64,000 nt of DNA from Labia minor (GCA_963082975.1 OY720344.1:29981172-30045171), one strand, 5' to 3'. Shown: positions 1 to 13,055, numbered from the stretch's first letter. Program-made: numbers and translations. Notes: generated by a model from the letters alone, not told the origin.

Positions 1-50
1 TCAATATTTTTTAAAGGGTCAAGCGAGAGCTCGGTGTCCCAGGTACTATA
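1..50 (+). repeat. 3' end of a family IV hairpin repeat, cut by the window start
   Basis: The stretch AGCTCGGTG...CCAGGT followed by a (TA)n run matches the terminal segment at 48836-48866, where ACCGAGC and GCTCGGT form a hairpin before CCAGGTTCTA. Here the left hairpin arm is degraded (AAGCGAG). The rest of the element would lie upstream of the window. It is probably a Helitron-like 3' terminus, but too little is visible for a firm class call. Confidence 0.35.
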
Positions 51-1030
51 TATATATACACACACAAATATTTAAATATTTTTAAATATTATGATTTATA
101 TTAATATTTTATTTATATTATTTGATAATTCAATTTTATAATTTTTGTTGAATATTTGTGAAATTGAGCTTTCATAGTTGGAGGAATGTGGTTGCTTGTT
201 GTCCATGTTTAGTAATGTCACAGAAATAGAAAGAGATATAGGATATATCTATATCCAATTAAGATTAAATAGATTTATTTATTTATAAAATTATATAAAA
301 TGAATACTCACAGTATTTATTTCCTTATTTATTTTTTTTCCTTTTGATAAATTTAAAAAAAATAAAATAAACATTTCAATGATCTGTTTAGTTTTTCAGA
401 GATAAAAAAAAAATCAAAACAAAAAAATAGAATTAATCCATGTGCAATTGTACAAATAAATGTACACTTGGCTAATATTTATCATAAATAATTAATTATA
501 TTCGTAGTATAGTAGTATTTATGGATTAGATAATGTCAACGAAACGCGTCATTACCGAGAAAAACCCGCTAGCGAATAAAGAGTTCACGAGGTCTTATGA
601 CCTCAGAGGCAACGCGGCATAACTTCAGTAAAAAATTCACTCTCAATTAATTTTTTGGAAACTATTTATTATTATGTTTTTCTTTAATTATTTTTTTTTT
701 AATATTATTTATTTATATTAATTAAATCACTGTCTGTGTTAATTGATTAGAACATTGATAAATGATGAATTTTGATTACTTATTAGGTTTTACAGAATGA
801 TTTGGATTTTTAGTAAGGATTTCATCGATTATATATATTAAACTTTGATACTTAAGCTTAATATCCTATAAAACTCTTGTTTAATTTATACAATATTTTA
901 TCTTTATCATTCCTAATAATTAATAATTAATTGTGTAATACAGATTTTTAAATTGAACTTATTTCTAATAATGAATATATATATATATATAATAGTAGAG
1001 TATAATAAGCGCTTAGATAATTACAGATGA
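51..1030. other. AT-rich spacer, no gene seen
   Basis: Long A/T runs and TA dinucleotide stretches with no credible open frame. The only GC-richer patch is 538-622, which holds a small inverted repeat GAGGTC-TTAT-GACCTC at 589-604. No function can be assigned to it. Confidence 0.5.
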
Positions 1031-1464
1031 ACAATTGAAGACCTTAGAGCGAAACAGTGGTAAGCCACAAAATCAAAAAGTTGAGATATTGCAGTTTAAA
1101 GTTTAAAGAAAAGATATAAAACATTGGGTTTACTGCATATATTTCAAATTTGCTCAATATGTAATATCAGTAAAGGGAAAAAGTCAGCAACTATTATTTC
1201 TTTAAATAAAACATTTTTTCTACAAAAATTAGAATTTATTTTGAAAAAAATGTGGCTTACCATGTTTTTGCTAAAACTAAACTAAACGGATGATAAAAAT
1301 AACTAAGATAATATAATACATCTATAACACATCTAAAATTTCAACATCTTTATCTACTATATTTTTTTCACAAAAAAAAAAAATAGAATTTACATAAATT
1401 GTAGCTTCACGTGTTTTTGCTTTATCTAAATTAAAACAAAATAAAGAAAAGAATGCAATACTTA

Positions 1465-1842
1465 TTAATCATCTAAAATTTCAACCTCATCATCTACATC
1501 ATCAACAGTTACATTTAATTGAATGTAAAATGATTGATAGGCTGGAGGTATATAAGGCAATAATGTTTGTACATTTTTAATTTTCTTTTCTGCTATTTTT
1601 AATGGCTCGTTGTATTTAAGTTTAATATCTGACAAGGTTATCATTACAGGTCTACCTTGTTTTAAGACATTAATTTTCCTGTATTCTCCATTAACTGTGT
1701 TTTTAACAAAAAATGATCCAATATTCTCTGATTTAAAGCAAAAGCTATACGTTCCTGAAAATTCCAAGTTTGTCTTATCAGAAAAGCGTGCTTTTTTGTT
1801 TATATTCGCCAACAGAGGCTCATAAGAATAAGTCTTTTTGAC
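1465..1842 (-). pseudogene. Unrecognised open frame inside TIR element, possible transposase C-terminal exon
   Basis: The frame is open for about 125 codons from just after a TGA at 1843-1845 and ends with a TAA at 1465-1467. It has no credible ATG near its upstream edge, so if real it is an internal or 3' exon. The product is lysine-rich in its first part and contains YNEPLKIAEKKIKNVQTLLP, then PPAYQSFYIQLNV, and a very acidic tail (DDVDDEVEILDD). Codon choice looks more protein-like than the surrounding spacer. It lies within the 1031-2413 transposon, so a transposase or accessory fragment is the natural guess. I recognise no family and no DDE motif. Confidence 0.4.
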
Positions 1843-1985
1843 TCATTTTTGTTACTATAAATGGGTTTTTTCGGTTTGATTTTTGAATGACATCTAGCCA
1901 ACCTTATGGTGAATATATTTTGGTCCTCGTTGTTGGGCAATAACATCTTAAGCCACATGGCATACAATACTTTTGCATAAATTAT

Positions 1986-2198
1986 TTACAAAATATTTTT
2001 ACATAAAAACGTGGTAAGCCAAAAAAATAAAAAACTATAACCTATCTCAGAAGAATCTGTCGACATATTATCGTTATTTGGTACAAAGTCTTTGTCGACA
2101 CAACTGTCATCACTCTCCTCAAAAAACTCAGGACTAGAACGGTTATTTTCACGAATAATTGCTCTTGAACGAAGACATAAACCAGAAGTCGACGCCAT
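1986..2198 (-). pseudogene. Short acidic open frame inside TIR element, possible first exon
   Basis: The ATG at 2196-2198 opens a 70-residue frame beginning MASTSGLCLRSRAIIREN and then rich in acidic and serine residues (FFEESDDSCVDKDFVPN). The last 15 or so residues are hydrophobic and read through a copy of the TGGTAAGCCA motif, so the genuine coding part may stop earlier, perhaps at a splice donor near 2035. It has the same strand and order as the 1465-1842 frame, consistent with a two-exon relic gene of the transposon. Not assigned to a family. Confidence 0.35.
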
Positions 2199-2566
2199 AT
2201 TGATGTGGCTTACCATGCTCTTCACGTAAGAAAATGAAGTAATTTTGCCAACACCAACAACATGATTTAGCGATAACAGCGCTATTTATTACGAAACAGT
2301 CAAAATAACTTTTTTAGTGGTTTAATATTGTTCCCGCCATATGATAAATGCAATAAAACAATTTTCGGCAAAAGTGTGGCTTACCACTGTTTCGCTCTAA
2401 GGTCTTCAATTGTATATAGGCATGCTTTTTGATAATAATTATTAATAATCATCTCTCTCCAAAGTTTTCTAACGATTCACTTTAGATAAAAAAATAATTA
2501 AGTTAGCATTAAATGATGTATTGAGTATTTTTGAGTATTCTTCGCAGCATTTATGGGCTAAAGAAA

Positions 2567-2925
2567 GATGAGATCACCGGGAAATGGTGGAGACTGCATA
2601 AATAGGAATTGCATGAACTCTATGCAACTTCAGATATAGTTAGGGTCATAATATCAAAAAGATTGCGTTAGCCAGGACACGTGGTAAGAATGGAAGAGGA
2701 AAGACAGGCGAAAAATATGTTTAAGGGGAAACCAATTGGAAAACGTCCGGTTGGAAGGCCAAGGACAAGGTGGGCGGACAAAGTAGTAAGCTAAGTAAGA
2801 GAGATGGGAGAAAATAGGAGTTGGATGGGTGTAGCTCAGGATAGGGATATTTAGAAAAATGTGGTTGCTGCGACCAAGAACTTCCGAGTTCTGTTGAACC
2901 ACAGAGATTGATATTGAAATGATAT
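2567..2925 (+). pseudogene. Non-LTR retrotransposon ORF2 C-terminal fragment (LINE)
   Basis: Translation across this stretch gives the familiar tail of insect LINE polyproteins: RLR*PGHVVRMEEERQAKN, then GKRPVGRPRTRWADKV, then GVAQDRDI*KNVVAATKNF. Several in-frame stops mark it as dead. The same family occurs at 63391-63722 (minus) and, as a short scrap, at 37082-37167. The 5' boundary is ragged and no poly-A or target duplication is clear. Clade cannot be fixed from this tail. Confidence 0.75.
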
Positions 2926-5054
2926 AAGGTGTAATTAAAAAGAATAAAATAATTATAAATTGTGATAAAAATATCTATAAAATATTTCTAGAAATAAAGA
3001 AAATAGACAATCGAGAGTGAAAGTCGAAATTACAAAATTTTATAGTACATAGAATTTTATTTATTAATTCCTTAATAGAATTATAATATTAAACATAAAA
3101 TAAATAATTAGTTTATTTATTGATAGAATTTTTTTTAATTTTATACATCTTATAAAGTCATTTTTTGTGTTTGTTAATTAAGTAATTTTCATTTTAATTA
3201 TCCATTCAGGTAATTATTATGTTATTCAAATAATTAAATGAATTTATTTATAAATATTTTAATGAGTTTTCAGTTTTCTTTTGAAATTGAAATATTTTCA
3301 TTCACTTTTATATATAAAGATTATATATTATTTTTATACTATAATTTATACTTTAGATATTTACTATAAATTAATTTCCAAACCGAATTCAAATCCACAT
3401 TTCCCATTTGATTACTAAATTTATCCTAAATCAACATTTTTTTTTTTTTTTAATTAAATAAATAATCTCTCATTTGAACGAAATTCATGATTTACAGTTT
3501 AATATTTAATTCGTTAATCTACAGATTTTCATAAATTCTATGTTCTATTGATTGGATGGTTTATTTATTCTATGTTTTTATTGTATATTATTCGACATTG
3601 AAAAAAAAATATTCATATTTCTTGAATAAAAATTATATTTAATAAAATATGATTAATTAAATTAAAATAAGTTAATTATAAATATGAATCCTTTCTACTC
3701 ATAAATATGAAACCTTTAATTCTTGTCGTTATTTAATTAAACATCTTAATAATTTATTTTAAATAATGAAAAAAAAGTTTAATATTTATTTATGTGCAAT
3801 TTAGTAGAATTATAGAATGTTAATTACTTTAAGTATGTCAAATTCAGTTTCTGCATTTTTAAATGTTTATTAAGATATACGTATTTGTTGTTGTAGAAAA
3901 GTAACTTTTATAATATACTAGATACTAGATAATCAATTTAATTTAATTACTTTTAATTTAAAAAAAGATACATGTATAAATTTACTTTTTTACATATTTC
4001 TATATTGAAGGGCAGAAATTGTAAATTAGAGGATTATTATAAAAAATATCAAGATAAATGCTTAATGACTTAATATAACTAAATATTTTACATTTCTTGG
4101 ACTAAAATTATTAATAAGATGAAATTTTATATTTAAATACATTGATGTTGAACGGCGAGGGGCTTGCCCCCCCCCCCCCCCCACTTTCTTCTCTATTTAC
4201 TAAATCGCTGATAATTCTGTTTGAATTAAGATCCAAATCAAGGCTTCTCAATAAAATAACAATCATCAATGGTGTTTGTGAATTTAATATTAATCTATTT
4301 CATAAAATTAAGCTTCAATTAAATATTTGAAAAGCAAATTAGTCATTGGGATTAAAGATGGAATATGGAATGAATGGTGACTGGCGGACGTGCGTCTGAG
4401 GTCAACCAACCAAACTGCAAACTCACTTGGCTCTCATGACAGCCTTCGATGATTAATCGAATAATCGGTTAAGTAAATGCTCGTAGCTCAGCTTTTGTTC
4501 TACCCTATTCTTTCGGTTGGTTACTTGGGTAACATAAAGGGGTAATCCATTTTATTTTATATATTTTATAAGATTAGAGCAAATAAAGTTTATAGTCATA
4601 TTAAGAGTTGAATTTATTTCAAAAGCCTTATTTCGACCCGTATCATAGGTATTTTCTAGTTTTATTATCGAATTTTTTTTTTCAGCCAAGCAATGGTATG
4701 ATACTTAAAGGGCAAAGTACTTGAGATGGAGAGCTGGTATGGTCCTTTATCTCCCTTCAATCCTCTTTTAACAATTGCATTGTGATGGCTTTAGAAACCA
4801 AATCGCTCAAGATGTTTCCAAACACTAGAACATCAGAACAAGAACATTATTAGCAAAATCTTATGAGATTCCGTGCTTTTGCCATTTCAGATATTTTAAG
4901 GAATTGAATTTTATTAATAGTGAAACTTGATAATTTAACAAACAACTACTACAAGTATTTTAATCAATCAACTCCATTAAAAACATTTTATTTATTCTTT
5001 AAATAATTGGTTGTTAAAAATTTAATAATATCAATTTTATAAATATTTCAATTT
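2926..5054. other. AT-rich spacer with a C16 run and one balanced-composition island
   Basis: Mostly A/T homopolymer and TA-rich DNA. A run of 16 C sits at 4167-4182. Positions 4360-4530 are of balanced composition and repeat-poor (GGCGGACGTGCGTCTGAGG; ATTAATCGAATAATCGG), unlike the flanks, but have no open frame. A second, weaker island lies at 4680-4880. Confidence 0.5.
4167..4182 (+). repeat. C16 homopolymer
   Basis: Sixteen C in a row in a genome where A/T runs dominate; G on the other strand. Confidence 0.98.
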
Positions 5055-5467
5055 TTGATGATGATAGGGAAGGTATTGTTTTCACACCAAATTTCACATG
5101 TGGAGATTTTTACATATCTCCACGAATCATGTATTTTGTTAACAGAAAAAAGTACTTTTAGCATGATGTCTGTCCGTCCGTCCGTCTGTCCATCTGTCCA
5201 TGGTGTGTCCGAATAGACGTATATAGCTTGAACGGCTCAACGGATATTGATAACATTTGATATATTTAATTAATGCATCAGTAGCATGAATTCATCCACT
5301 TTTGCTGTATATCCAAAAACCGGAAGTGGTAGTTTACAAAGTATTAATTTTATATTCATTGTCGGAAATTTTTTATTACATTAAACTAACTGGTGAAATA
5401 ATAAATACATTTAAATAAATATAATGTTGTTTTTAATTATTTTGAAATCGTCGGTCTGCCACAACTC
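5055..5467 (+). mobile_element. Helitron2-like repeat family I, diverged and shortened copy (D)
   Basis: Shares with the better copies at 7922, 26403 and 43302 the segment GGTATTGTTTTCACACC, the stem-loop GTGGAGAT/ATCTCCAC, the tetranucleotide array of GTCC/GTCT near 5169-5205, and the box AACGGCTCAACGG. The 5' tip (ACCGACCG) is mutated to GATGATGAT and the 3' end keeps only CGTCGGTCTG. It lacks the second internal repeat of the 5' module. It appears to be an old, internally deleted copy with no coding capacity. Confidence 0.7.
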
Positions 5468-7921
5468 ATTTTTAGTTTTAAATATAACCTTTGAAAAATT
5501 CTACTATATTATATTCTTTATTAAACTTTTTTTTTCATCAAGTTGTAGAAACATGAATAAGATTGAAAAGAATCAAAATTAAATGGAAAAGTCACAAACA
5601 AAATAAGAAGGACTTGGATAAATGAGTGTTACTGCCAAAAATTATTATATAATAACCATATAATGAAGAATATAATAAATTCTGTAGCTAAAAAATATAA
5701 TTATAATTGAATACTTGATTTTCACACATGTAAAACCGTGAAATTAATTTTTTTTTTTCTTAATTTATTTCAAAAAATAAATTTCATGGTTACAAATTTT
5801 AATTTCCACTCCAAAGGAAAAGCAATAATGGAGTTTTGTTTAATCATAGAAATATAACATTATTTCATTCTTTCATAAATCATTATCTTTATGAATATTT
5901 TAATAATAATATTTTTAAATAATAAAACGACACATTTATTTATTTTTTTATAGAATTATTGATATTCAAAGAAAATTTCAAAATGCAATTTTGAGTATAA
6001 CTTTGTAATAATAATAAAAATAAAAATATATGAATGATTTGTAATTCTAATTGATACATTATGTTTTCTATAATTGAAAAAATATACAGACCTTATGTTG
6101 TAAATAATCCATCTTTGGATGTGACTGTTGCCTTTCTACGGCAATCCATCATCGCTATTACTTGTACAATGAATTATACTTTGAATTGGTAGAGAGTAGG
6201 ATTGTCACCGGTTGTTAACTTGAAAGAGACAAATCATCACCAACATTTCGATTGGATATGATAATTGTCAAATGGCTCATATCATATATTACTATTATTA
6301 GTATGTATTATTCATTTTCCAATACCTCATGTGGAAGGAATGACCCCTGGAATGGTTTTTGTCAAGGTTGATTTATCAATAAAGAACAACACTATTGCTA
6401 ATATTTACGAGGTGCTGGTGTTGTAACTACCGAGATTGTTGACATTCATGATTGGTTGTTAATAACAGGGATACAACTTATTTAGTTAACGATTTATTTT
6501 TATTTCAGTTTTATATTAAAAAAAAAAAAAAAATAAACAGGATACAACACATAATTAACCTATTCTATTAATTTCATAATTTTTAATTAAGTTTCAATGT
6601 TAATTATAAGAATGAATTTGTTTTTTATTTCTTTTCTTTTTTTTTTAATTAAAAAAAAAAATTCAAATCATTAAATTTCATTTATGCAATTGGAAAAGGA
6701 AATTTGAACATCTGACATGTTCAAATGTTATAAATTGAACTAACCAACCACCAACTATGAATGAAATTGGTTTTATAGCTTTGTTATATATGATTGGATA
6801 TGAATCAGATCATAATCCAATTGTGCTCTGGCATATCACTAAGAGTTCAACTTTATAGGGGTTGAAATTGATTAAGGATGAATAATAGAAAATAAAACCT
6901 GAGTAATCAGTTATCAATATTATATTGCAACGGATAATTATACTACATATCCATTTTGAAATAGTGATTACATGTATTATGTTCATAAATGTATATCGGA
7001 ATAAATACTTAATCCATGTAATCTTTCTAAATACGGATATATGAGTAGATTTTCAGTTCAGATCATTAAGTCAGTTATTTCCGATTATTACTAATTTTTT
7101 TTTTAATTATTTTGTGAGATATTCATTTATATTAATTTTTATTTTTTTTTATTTTTTAAAGATATTTTATATTGATAAAGTGAAAAAGCCCCGTTTACGA
7201 TAAAGTTCAGTGTATATAGTTAAACTTCTTTCTTTTTTGCGACTTTTAAATTGTTTCTATTAATAATGACAACACGTTCTTTTATTTTATTAAAATTTCT
7301 GTATAGATGTCCTCAAAAAAATGAACAAGGTTTAATAAACCAATGTTTAATTTATATCATCATAGGACATCTTACAATTAGTTTAAAAAAATATTTCATA
7401 AAATTAAATAAAATGGGCTACCTTTTATAAATAGTATCAATAAATAAAATAAAGTTGATGAAAAATCGATTTCAATATAAGAGAGAACAGACAGACAGAC
7501 ATGCAGTGAAATTCATAAAAACGCTATAATTATAAAAACTATTTTTTAATGATATTTACCACGAATACAAAGTAACCAAATACGTCAAGAAATAAATAAT
7601 TCTATAAAATATGTGTATAAAGAGAATAGCAATTCAATATCATCAACAAAAACTTATTTTAGTTTTGCGAACCTAAACTTCAATTTAACTTTAAACTTTT
7701 CACTCATATATGTTATCTACGCAATTTTTTAAATTAAAATATTAGTTTTAATTTATAAATTTAAATAAAAAAAATATTATAAAAAAATATTACAAAATAA
7801 GAAAATATTAATTAATTATTTAATTAATTGAAATTAATTTGAAAGTAATAATCAGAATATTAATGGTTAAAAAAAACTATTTAAAATTTCAATACAATTT
7901 GAAATTAATATTTTCATTTGT
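5468..7921. other. AT-rich spacer
   Basis: No credible gene. Balanced-composition patch at 6100-6480 (CTACGGCAATCCATCATCGC; CACCGGTTGTTAACTTG) without coding potential. Short (CAGA)n at 7488-7502. The rest is low-complexity A/T. Confidence 0.5.
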
Positions 7922-8553
7922 TTTTACCGACCGACGATAGTAAGGGAGGTATTGTTTTCACATCAAATTTCACATGTGGAGATTTTTACATATCTCCACG
8001 AATCATGCATTTTCTTAACAGAAAAAAGTATTTTTAGCATGATGTCTGTCTGTCCGTCCGTCCGTATAGATGTGTACAGCCTGAACGGCTCAACCGATTT
8101 TGATGAAATTTGGTATATTTACTTAATGCATCAGTATGATGAATTGATCAACTTTTGGTGCAAATCCGGAAACCGGAAGTGGTAGTATTAGCGATCGACG
8201 ATAGGAAGGTAAGGGTTATTTTCACACCAAATTTCACCTGAGGAGATTTATTTATATATCACCACGAATCATGCACTTTGTATTGGTTTTACCCTCGAGA
8301 AAAATCATATTTATTAGTTTTTTCTTGATTTAAAATTATATGACGTCATCCAGTCATTCATGACGTCACAGCCTGGTCTTGCATATATATTATAAATAAA
8401 ATAAAATTAAAAATGTTTATATTTATTATTTATGTATCCATATCTGTTTTTTATTACATTAATAGATATATTAAAATTATTTGAAATTGTTTCTGTAGCT
8501 GCTAATTAATTTACTTCAAACCGTCGGTCGGTTCGGACCTGGCCACAGGTCAA
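7922..8553 (+). mobile_element. Helitron2-like repeat family I, near-complete copy (A)
   Basis: Begins TTTTACCGACCGACGATAG and ends CGTCGGTCGG then hairpin GACCTG-GCCA-CAGGTC (8536-8551). ACCGACCGACG at the 5' tip is inverted near, but not at, the 3' tip, with the hairpin outside it. That arrangement is the asymmetric inverted repeat plus 3' hairpin described for the Helitron2/HLE2 group. Inside are stem-loop GTGGAGAT/ATCTCCAC, a GTCC/GTCT array at 8045-8066, the box GATGAAATTTGGTA, CCGGAAGTGGTAG, and a second copy of the 5' module at about 8192-8280. No coding capacity, so non-autonomous. The 77-residue open frame across it is a by-product of the array. Confidence 0.8.
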
Positions 8554-10638
8554 CTTATTATTGTTAGTTTAACCAATGTACACAAAATTTAAAATAATTA
8601 AATTAATAAAATAATATGTTTGATGTAACCTTTATTGTTTCAAGAATAAATAGATATTTTTTAGCGTTTATTTACATACAGTCATACATGCATAGAAGGG
8701 TGTAGGGTGTTATATATATATATATATTAATTCTTTTGTTAATTAAAATAATACTTGGGATCTTGTAAATAATAACAATATATTTAATATATATAAAAAA
8801 TTTTAATTTGGAGAATATACATATAAATTTATAAATAGAGAGATAGATTATTTATAATTTAATTAAAATAAATTTTAAATTTTCTAAAAGAAAGGAAATA
8901 AATTCCTTTAGGTAAGTTTCGAGAGGGATGCGATAGGTGTACTTACTGAATGGCATCTTGGATCCCAAGTGAGTTTTAGCTGGAGGCTCTACACTCGACA
9001 GTATTAAATAAAAGCACAAGCCAAACACGAAATGTCAATTAATTTGGGACCAGCGGAGCTCCGGTGGGTGGGCCTCAAGCTTTAATTGAAGACCACCGGA
9101 CCCTTTTCTAAAACACCTCAAATTCACTTGGATACTTCTTGACATTTTAATTTAACCACTGTAATTATAGGAATCGAGTAATAAATTTTAATCACGCAAA
9201 CTCAGGGGGCAACCGTCTACTTGTTGACCAGATTCCCATCTCAAATAAATTCATTTTTTTTTCTATATATATATTTTAATTAAGTTACTTTCATTTTGTT
9301 TGACTAAGGTCCTAAATTATTATTATTATTACTGACGAAAACTCTTCTTTATAGGTAGATATATTTATTAATATATAATAAAATCTAGAATTATATTATG
9401 TATTATTTTTTTCATACATCTTTCACTAAAAAAATTTAGAAAATAGAAAAAAATATTAATCAGTATTATATGTTTGTAATTAATAATTAATATCATATTA
9501 TCTAGAATACTGGTGAGATTATATATATATGATATTATAATATATATATACATATAAATATATATTAATTTAACTAATTATTTCAGTGAATTCTCGTTCC
9601 TAATTGTACAAATCCATCTATGAATAGAAAAATAAATCGGCATTGAATTCTTTAAAAATAAAGTAGAAACTGAAAATATTTTTTATAGTATATCATTAGT
9701 ATTATAGAGATGAAGAGTGTGCGAAAATTACATAGTAATTTAATAAGTCTTTAATTAATGTTTCTTTTGCATTATGCAAATGATTTTATTTAGAATAAAC
9801 AATTAATTTTTTTAAAAACGAATTATTAAATGAAATTTTTTCGCATCAAAGGGTTATAAAATAAATATTTTCAATTAAAATTAGAAAATATCAAATGATT
9901 TAAATGAAATTTTAATGAAAAGTAGATCAAATTTAAGTGGTACTTAGATATTAAGCCTACCCACAGATTAAAAGAAGAAATAAAATGATAAATAATTAAA
10001 TCTATATAAATAATTTTTCATTAATTATTTTAATGACCTTTAAATGAATGTATGTAAATAGATAATAGGTACAATGACTAGAAGAAAACTTTATAAGATC
10101 AGTGTATAATAATATCATATACACTATAAACAAGTAAAATATTTAGATTAAATAGCAAATATAAAAACAAATGATTTTCATGATCTATTATCTGTAATGT
10201 CCTTCTTTGACATGCTTAATGTACTGACCTCTATTTACATTTACGTACTATTTCAATTTCACACATTGAAACATTTATAAATAATAAATTACCATTTATA
10301 GTACGAAACAATTATTTCAAATAAAATACAATAAGCAGAATAATAAATCTAGTTATTGTAATAAACTCAAATCGCTTATTAATATCGTTGTATTGTTTAT
10401 AATAAAAAAACACTGAGGGTTGGAAGGTTATAATCAAGGTTTTGAATGGCAATAATCCAATGATCTTTAAAGCCGATTCTTCTAAAGTGTTTATGTTTTA
10501 AAAATAAATTTATTTTTACCAAATATAATCAAAACCAAACAATGATTAGTTTTTTTTGATATTTTAATAAGTGAAAGATTATAAGACAATGTATATAATA
10601 AAAAAAAAATATATTTTTTTTTAATTATTATTTAACTA
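8554..10638. other. AT-rich spacer with a balanced island at 8925-9240
   Basis: 8925-9240 is the only complex stretch (GCGATAGGTGTACTTACTG; ACCAGCGGAGCTCCGGTGGG). It has no open frame and resembles no repeat in the window. It could be conserved non-coding DNA. The remainder is TA-rich, including (TA)n at 8711-8727 and 9521-9552. Confidence 0.45.
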
Positions 10639-11791
10639 AGGTAATGGCACCAATAGATGACATTTTAAGCGCTCTTGCCACTATTTTCTTTTATAAAACT
10701 GAAACTATAAGTCTCACAAAAAAAATCTTTTGGTTATTATAAAGCTTATCTTACCTTTTATCACCAGGATAAATATTTTAAACTTTTATATGAGTTTAAG
10801 AGGAAATATAATTTTTTTTCAAAGTAATCAAATGGCACCTATAGGTGACACCAACAATTTTGGTGGAACCTAATGATGACAATTATGGAACCCAAAGATG
10901 ACATCTACTTTTTTCACTTCGCTTGCTCTCTTTATCTTCAACTTATTTATTTACAAAGTAAAACATCTTTCCAACACCTTGTTGCTGATTTAACTTTAGT
11001 TATAATAAAAAAATCAGGTTTCATATAATGATACATTAGATATATTTATTGTGATTGATTTTATTTTTAGCTGATTATTATAATAAAATAAAAAATTGAT
11101 TTTAAACAAATCTTTTTTAATTATGCATTTTTAATTATACATTGAGAACAGAGTAATTTAAAAAAAATTTCAAAAATATAGTGTATGAAGTTCTGGAACA
11201 GAAAAAAATTTTCTGACAATGAGAAACCTAAAGATAGAACACAATGTCAATCAATTCAGACATGAAACTTGGTTGAATTATATAAAATTATCTCCTTTTT
11301 ACAGCTATTAATATAATAGACAATTTTTTTAAAAACCTACTTATAGCTGAAATTGCTGTCATCTATGGGAAAAACAATTTTAGTGGCACCTATAGATGAC
11401 ACGGTTGATAAAAAAGATACTTTTAAAAATTAGGTGTTTAAATTGAAGTGATTTATATCTATATTAAGTCTATTTTATAATGTAGTTATTAAATTTTTGA
11501 TATATATGAAAATAAAAATATCAAATACTAATTATGAACATTAGTTACCTTAAGGTTATCTTTAAGATTTGTTGAAAAAATCAATTGTTGACGATTCAGT
11601 CTGCTTTTCAAGTTAAAAGAAAAAAAATAGGGCGACTTAATGTATTGTTGTAGGATATCTCAGGTGGTGGAAAAACAAAACTATCATTTAAAAAAAAAAT
11701 TCCGTGTATGTTTTAAAATTTGCTTATTTTTTTAGTTTAAATTCAAAAGTGTCATCTATAGGTGCCATGTCATCTATAGGTGCCATTACCT
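10639..11791. mobile_element. 1.15-kb TIR element with iterated GGCACCTATAGATGACA motif
   Basis: Left tip AGGTAATGGCACCAATAG (10639) is the inverse of the right tip CTATAGGTGCCATTACCT (ends 11791), flanked by TA on both sides (10637-10638, 11792-11793), a Tc1/mariner-like TA target duplication. The motif GGCACCTATAGATGACA or its complement recurs about eight times: 10646, 10832, 10861, 10885, 11356, 11380 and twice in tandem at 11749-11785. No open frame of note, so it is non-autonomous. The superfamily is uncertain; the TA duplication is two bases in a TA-rich genome and so weak evidence. Confidence 0.75.
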
Positions 11792-13055
11792 TATTTACTA
11801 CTTAAAAAAGTAAATTTCTATGATTTAGATTGGCCACAGAGGTTGTTTGATTTTAAATAATTATTTTTTTGAGAATTTTTCAAACTTGGTAACAGACATC
11901 TTCAAATTAGTACGAAACTATTTCTAAATTTGAAATTTGTATTAACAAATTTAAGTATGGGTTCTACCATGCTGTGCCCAACTGATGACATACCCTGATT
12001 TTGGTCATGTGATATGTAATATAGTCAGTTTGTAATAATTAATATCTCATTAGTTATTATTCTTTTTTTTCGTTATGCAAATGCAAAAAAATCTAATTTA
12101 AACATTTATTATTAAATTTAATAATTTTTAAATAAATAGGGATATTAAAAATACATTTTTTTTAAATGATTATATAATAGATTACTAATATGAATATTTA
12201 AGAACAACTAATAATTTACATATTAATAATTTTCATGAAAAAAAGATAAATTTTCAAAATAAATGATTGTTTTATGATGTAGAAAGGGTTGTGTGTGTGT
12301 TTTTAAGATCTTTATTTATACATAACAATCTTTTTTGTTATTATTATTTATTGAAATTTAGGATTATTTATAAAATATAAAATGTAAAATATATATTTTA
12401 TTTGACATGCTAAAAGTAATTATATAATCATTATATTATTATATGAAAAGTAAAATCTTAGAATTTTTTTTTTATTTGAATGTAAATGTTTAAATGTTAA
12501 CTAAATGAATAATTAAATGTTTAAATGGAATATAATGAGGAGATTGAATGGAGGACGATGAGAAGTCATCCTATATGCCACACCTTTCTTCACAAATTTT
12601 CGTAATCTTTTTTTATATTTGAATTTCACGTTATAATGAACAAAAGTAATTAATCAAATAAAATAATAACACGATAACCAATTAACAAGAAAATATATTT
12701 TAATTAGTTTTCTTAATTTGGCTCATGTGTCATGACTTAGTCTAACATAGATGACGATAATAGGTATGTAGTTGCACGTGCAAACACCTCACCTTTAAAA
12801 TAAAAATTATGCAATAATGTTGAAACATAAATATGAGAATAAAAAAAAAACTAAATATATTTGATTTCAAGTCTCATCATCAAGATTAATAATTTAATAA
12901 TCCATTAAAGGAGTATTAATATTTTATTTTCATTTATTATAATTCACAAATATTTTCAACAACAATTATATATTATCATTAGAAATAATTTTTTAGTTTC
13001 AGATTATATATATATATATATATATATTTATTTAAACAAAACATCTGACATTTGT
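11792..13055. other. AT-rich spacer
   Basis: No gene or recognised repeat. A short perfect palindrome TTGCACGTGCAA lies at about 12773-12784. (TA)n at 13004-13027. Confidence 0.5.

Larger units (their letters stand above)
1031..2413. mobile_element. 1.38-kb TIR DNA transposon, perfect 39-bp terminal inverted repeats
   Basis: Positions 1031-1069 and the reverse complement of 2375-2413 are identical over 39 bp, starting ACAATTGAAGACC and ending GGTAAGCCACA. The tip CAATTG is itself a palindrome, so it may belong to the TIR or be the target duplication; the sequence alone cannot decide. The motif TGGTAAGCCA (either strand, with variants) recurs inside near 1250, 2010 and 2207 as well as in both TIRs. 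Two minus-strand open frames (1465-1842, 1986-2198) may be remnants of its own protein. The superfamily is not recognised. Identical TIRs suggest a fairly recent insertion. Confidence 0.85.

Noticed and set aside
7952-8185. 77-codon frame across family I copy A, and the similar frame at 30210-30614
   Set aside because: They arise because the simple arrays read without stops (SVCPSV-type text). They shift or break in sister copies and show no protein domain.
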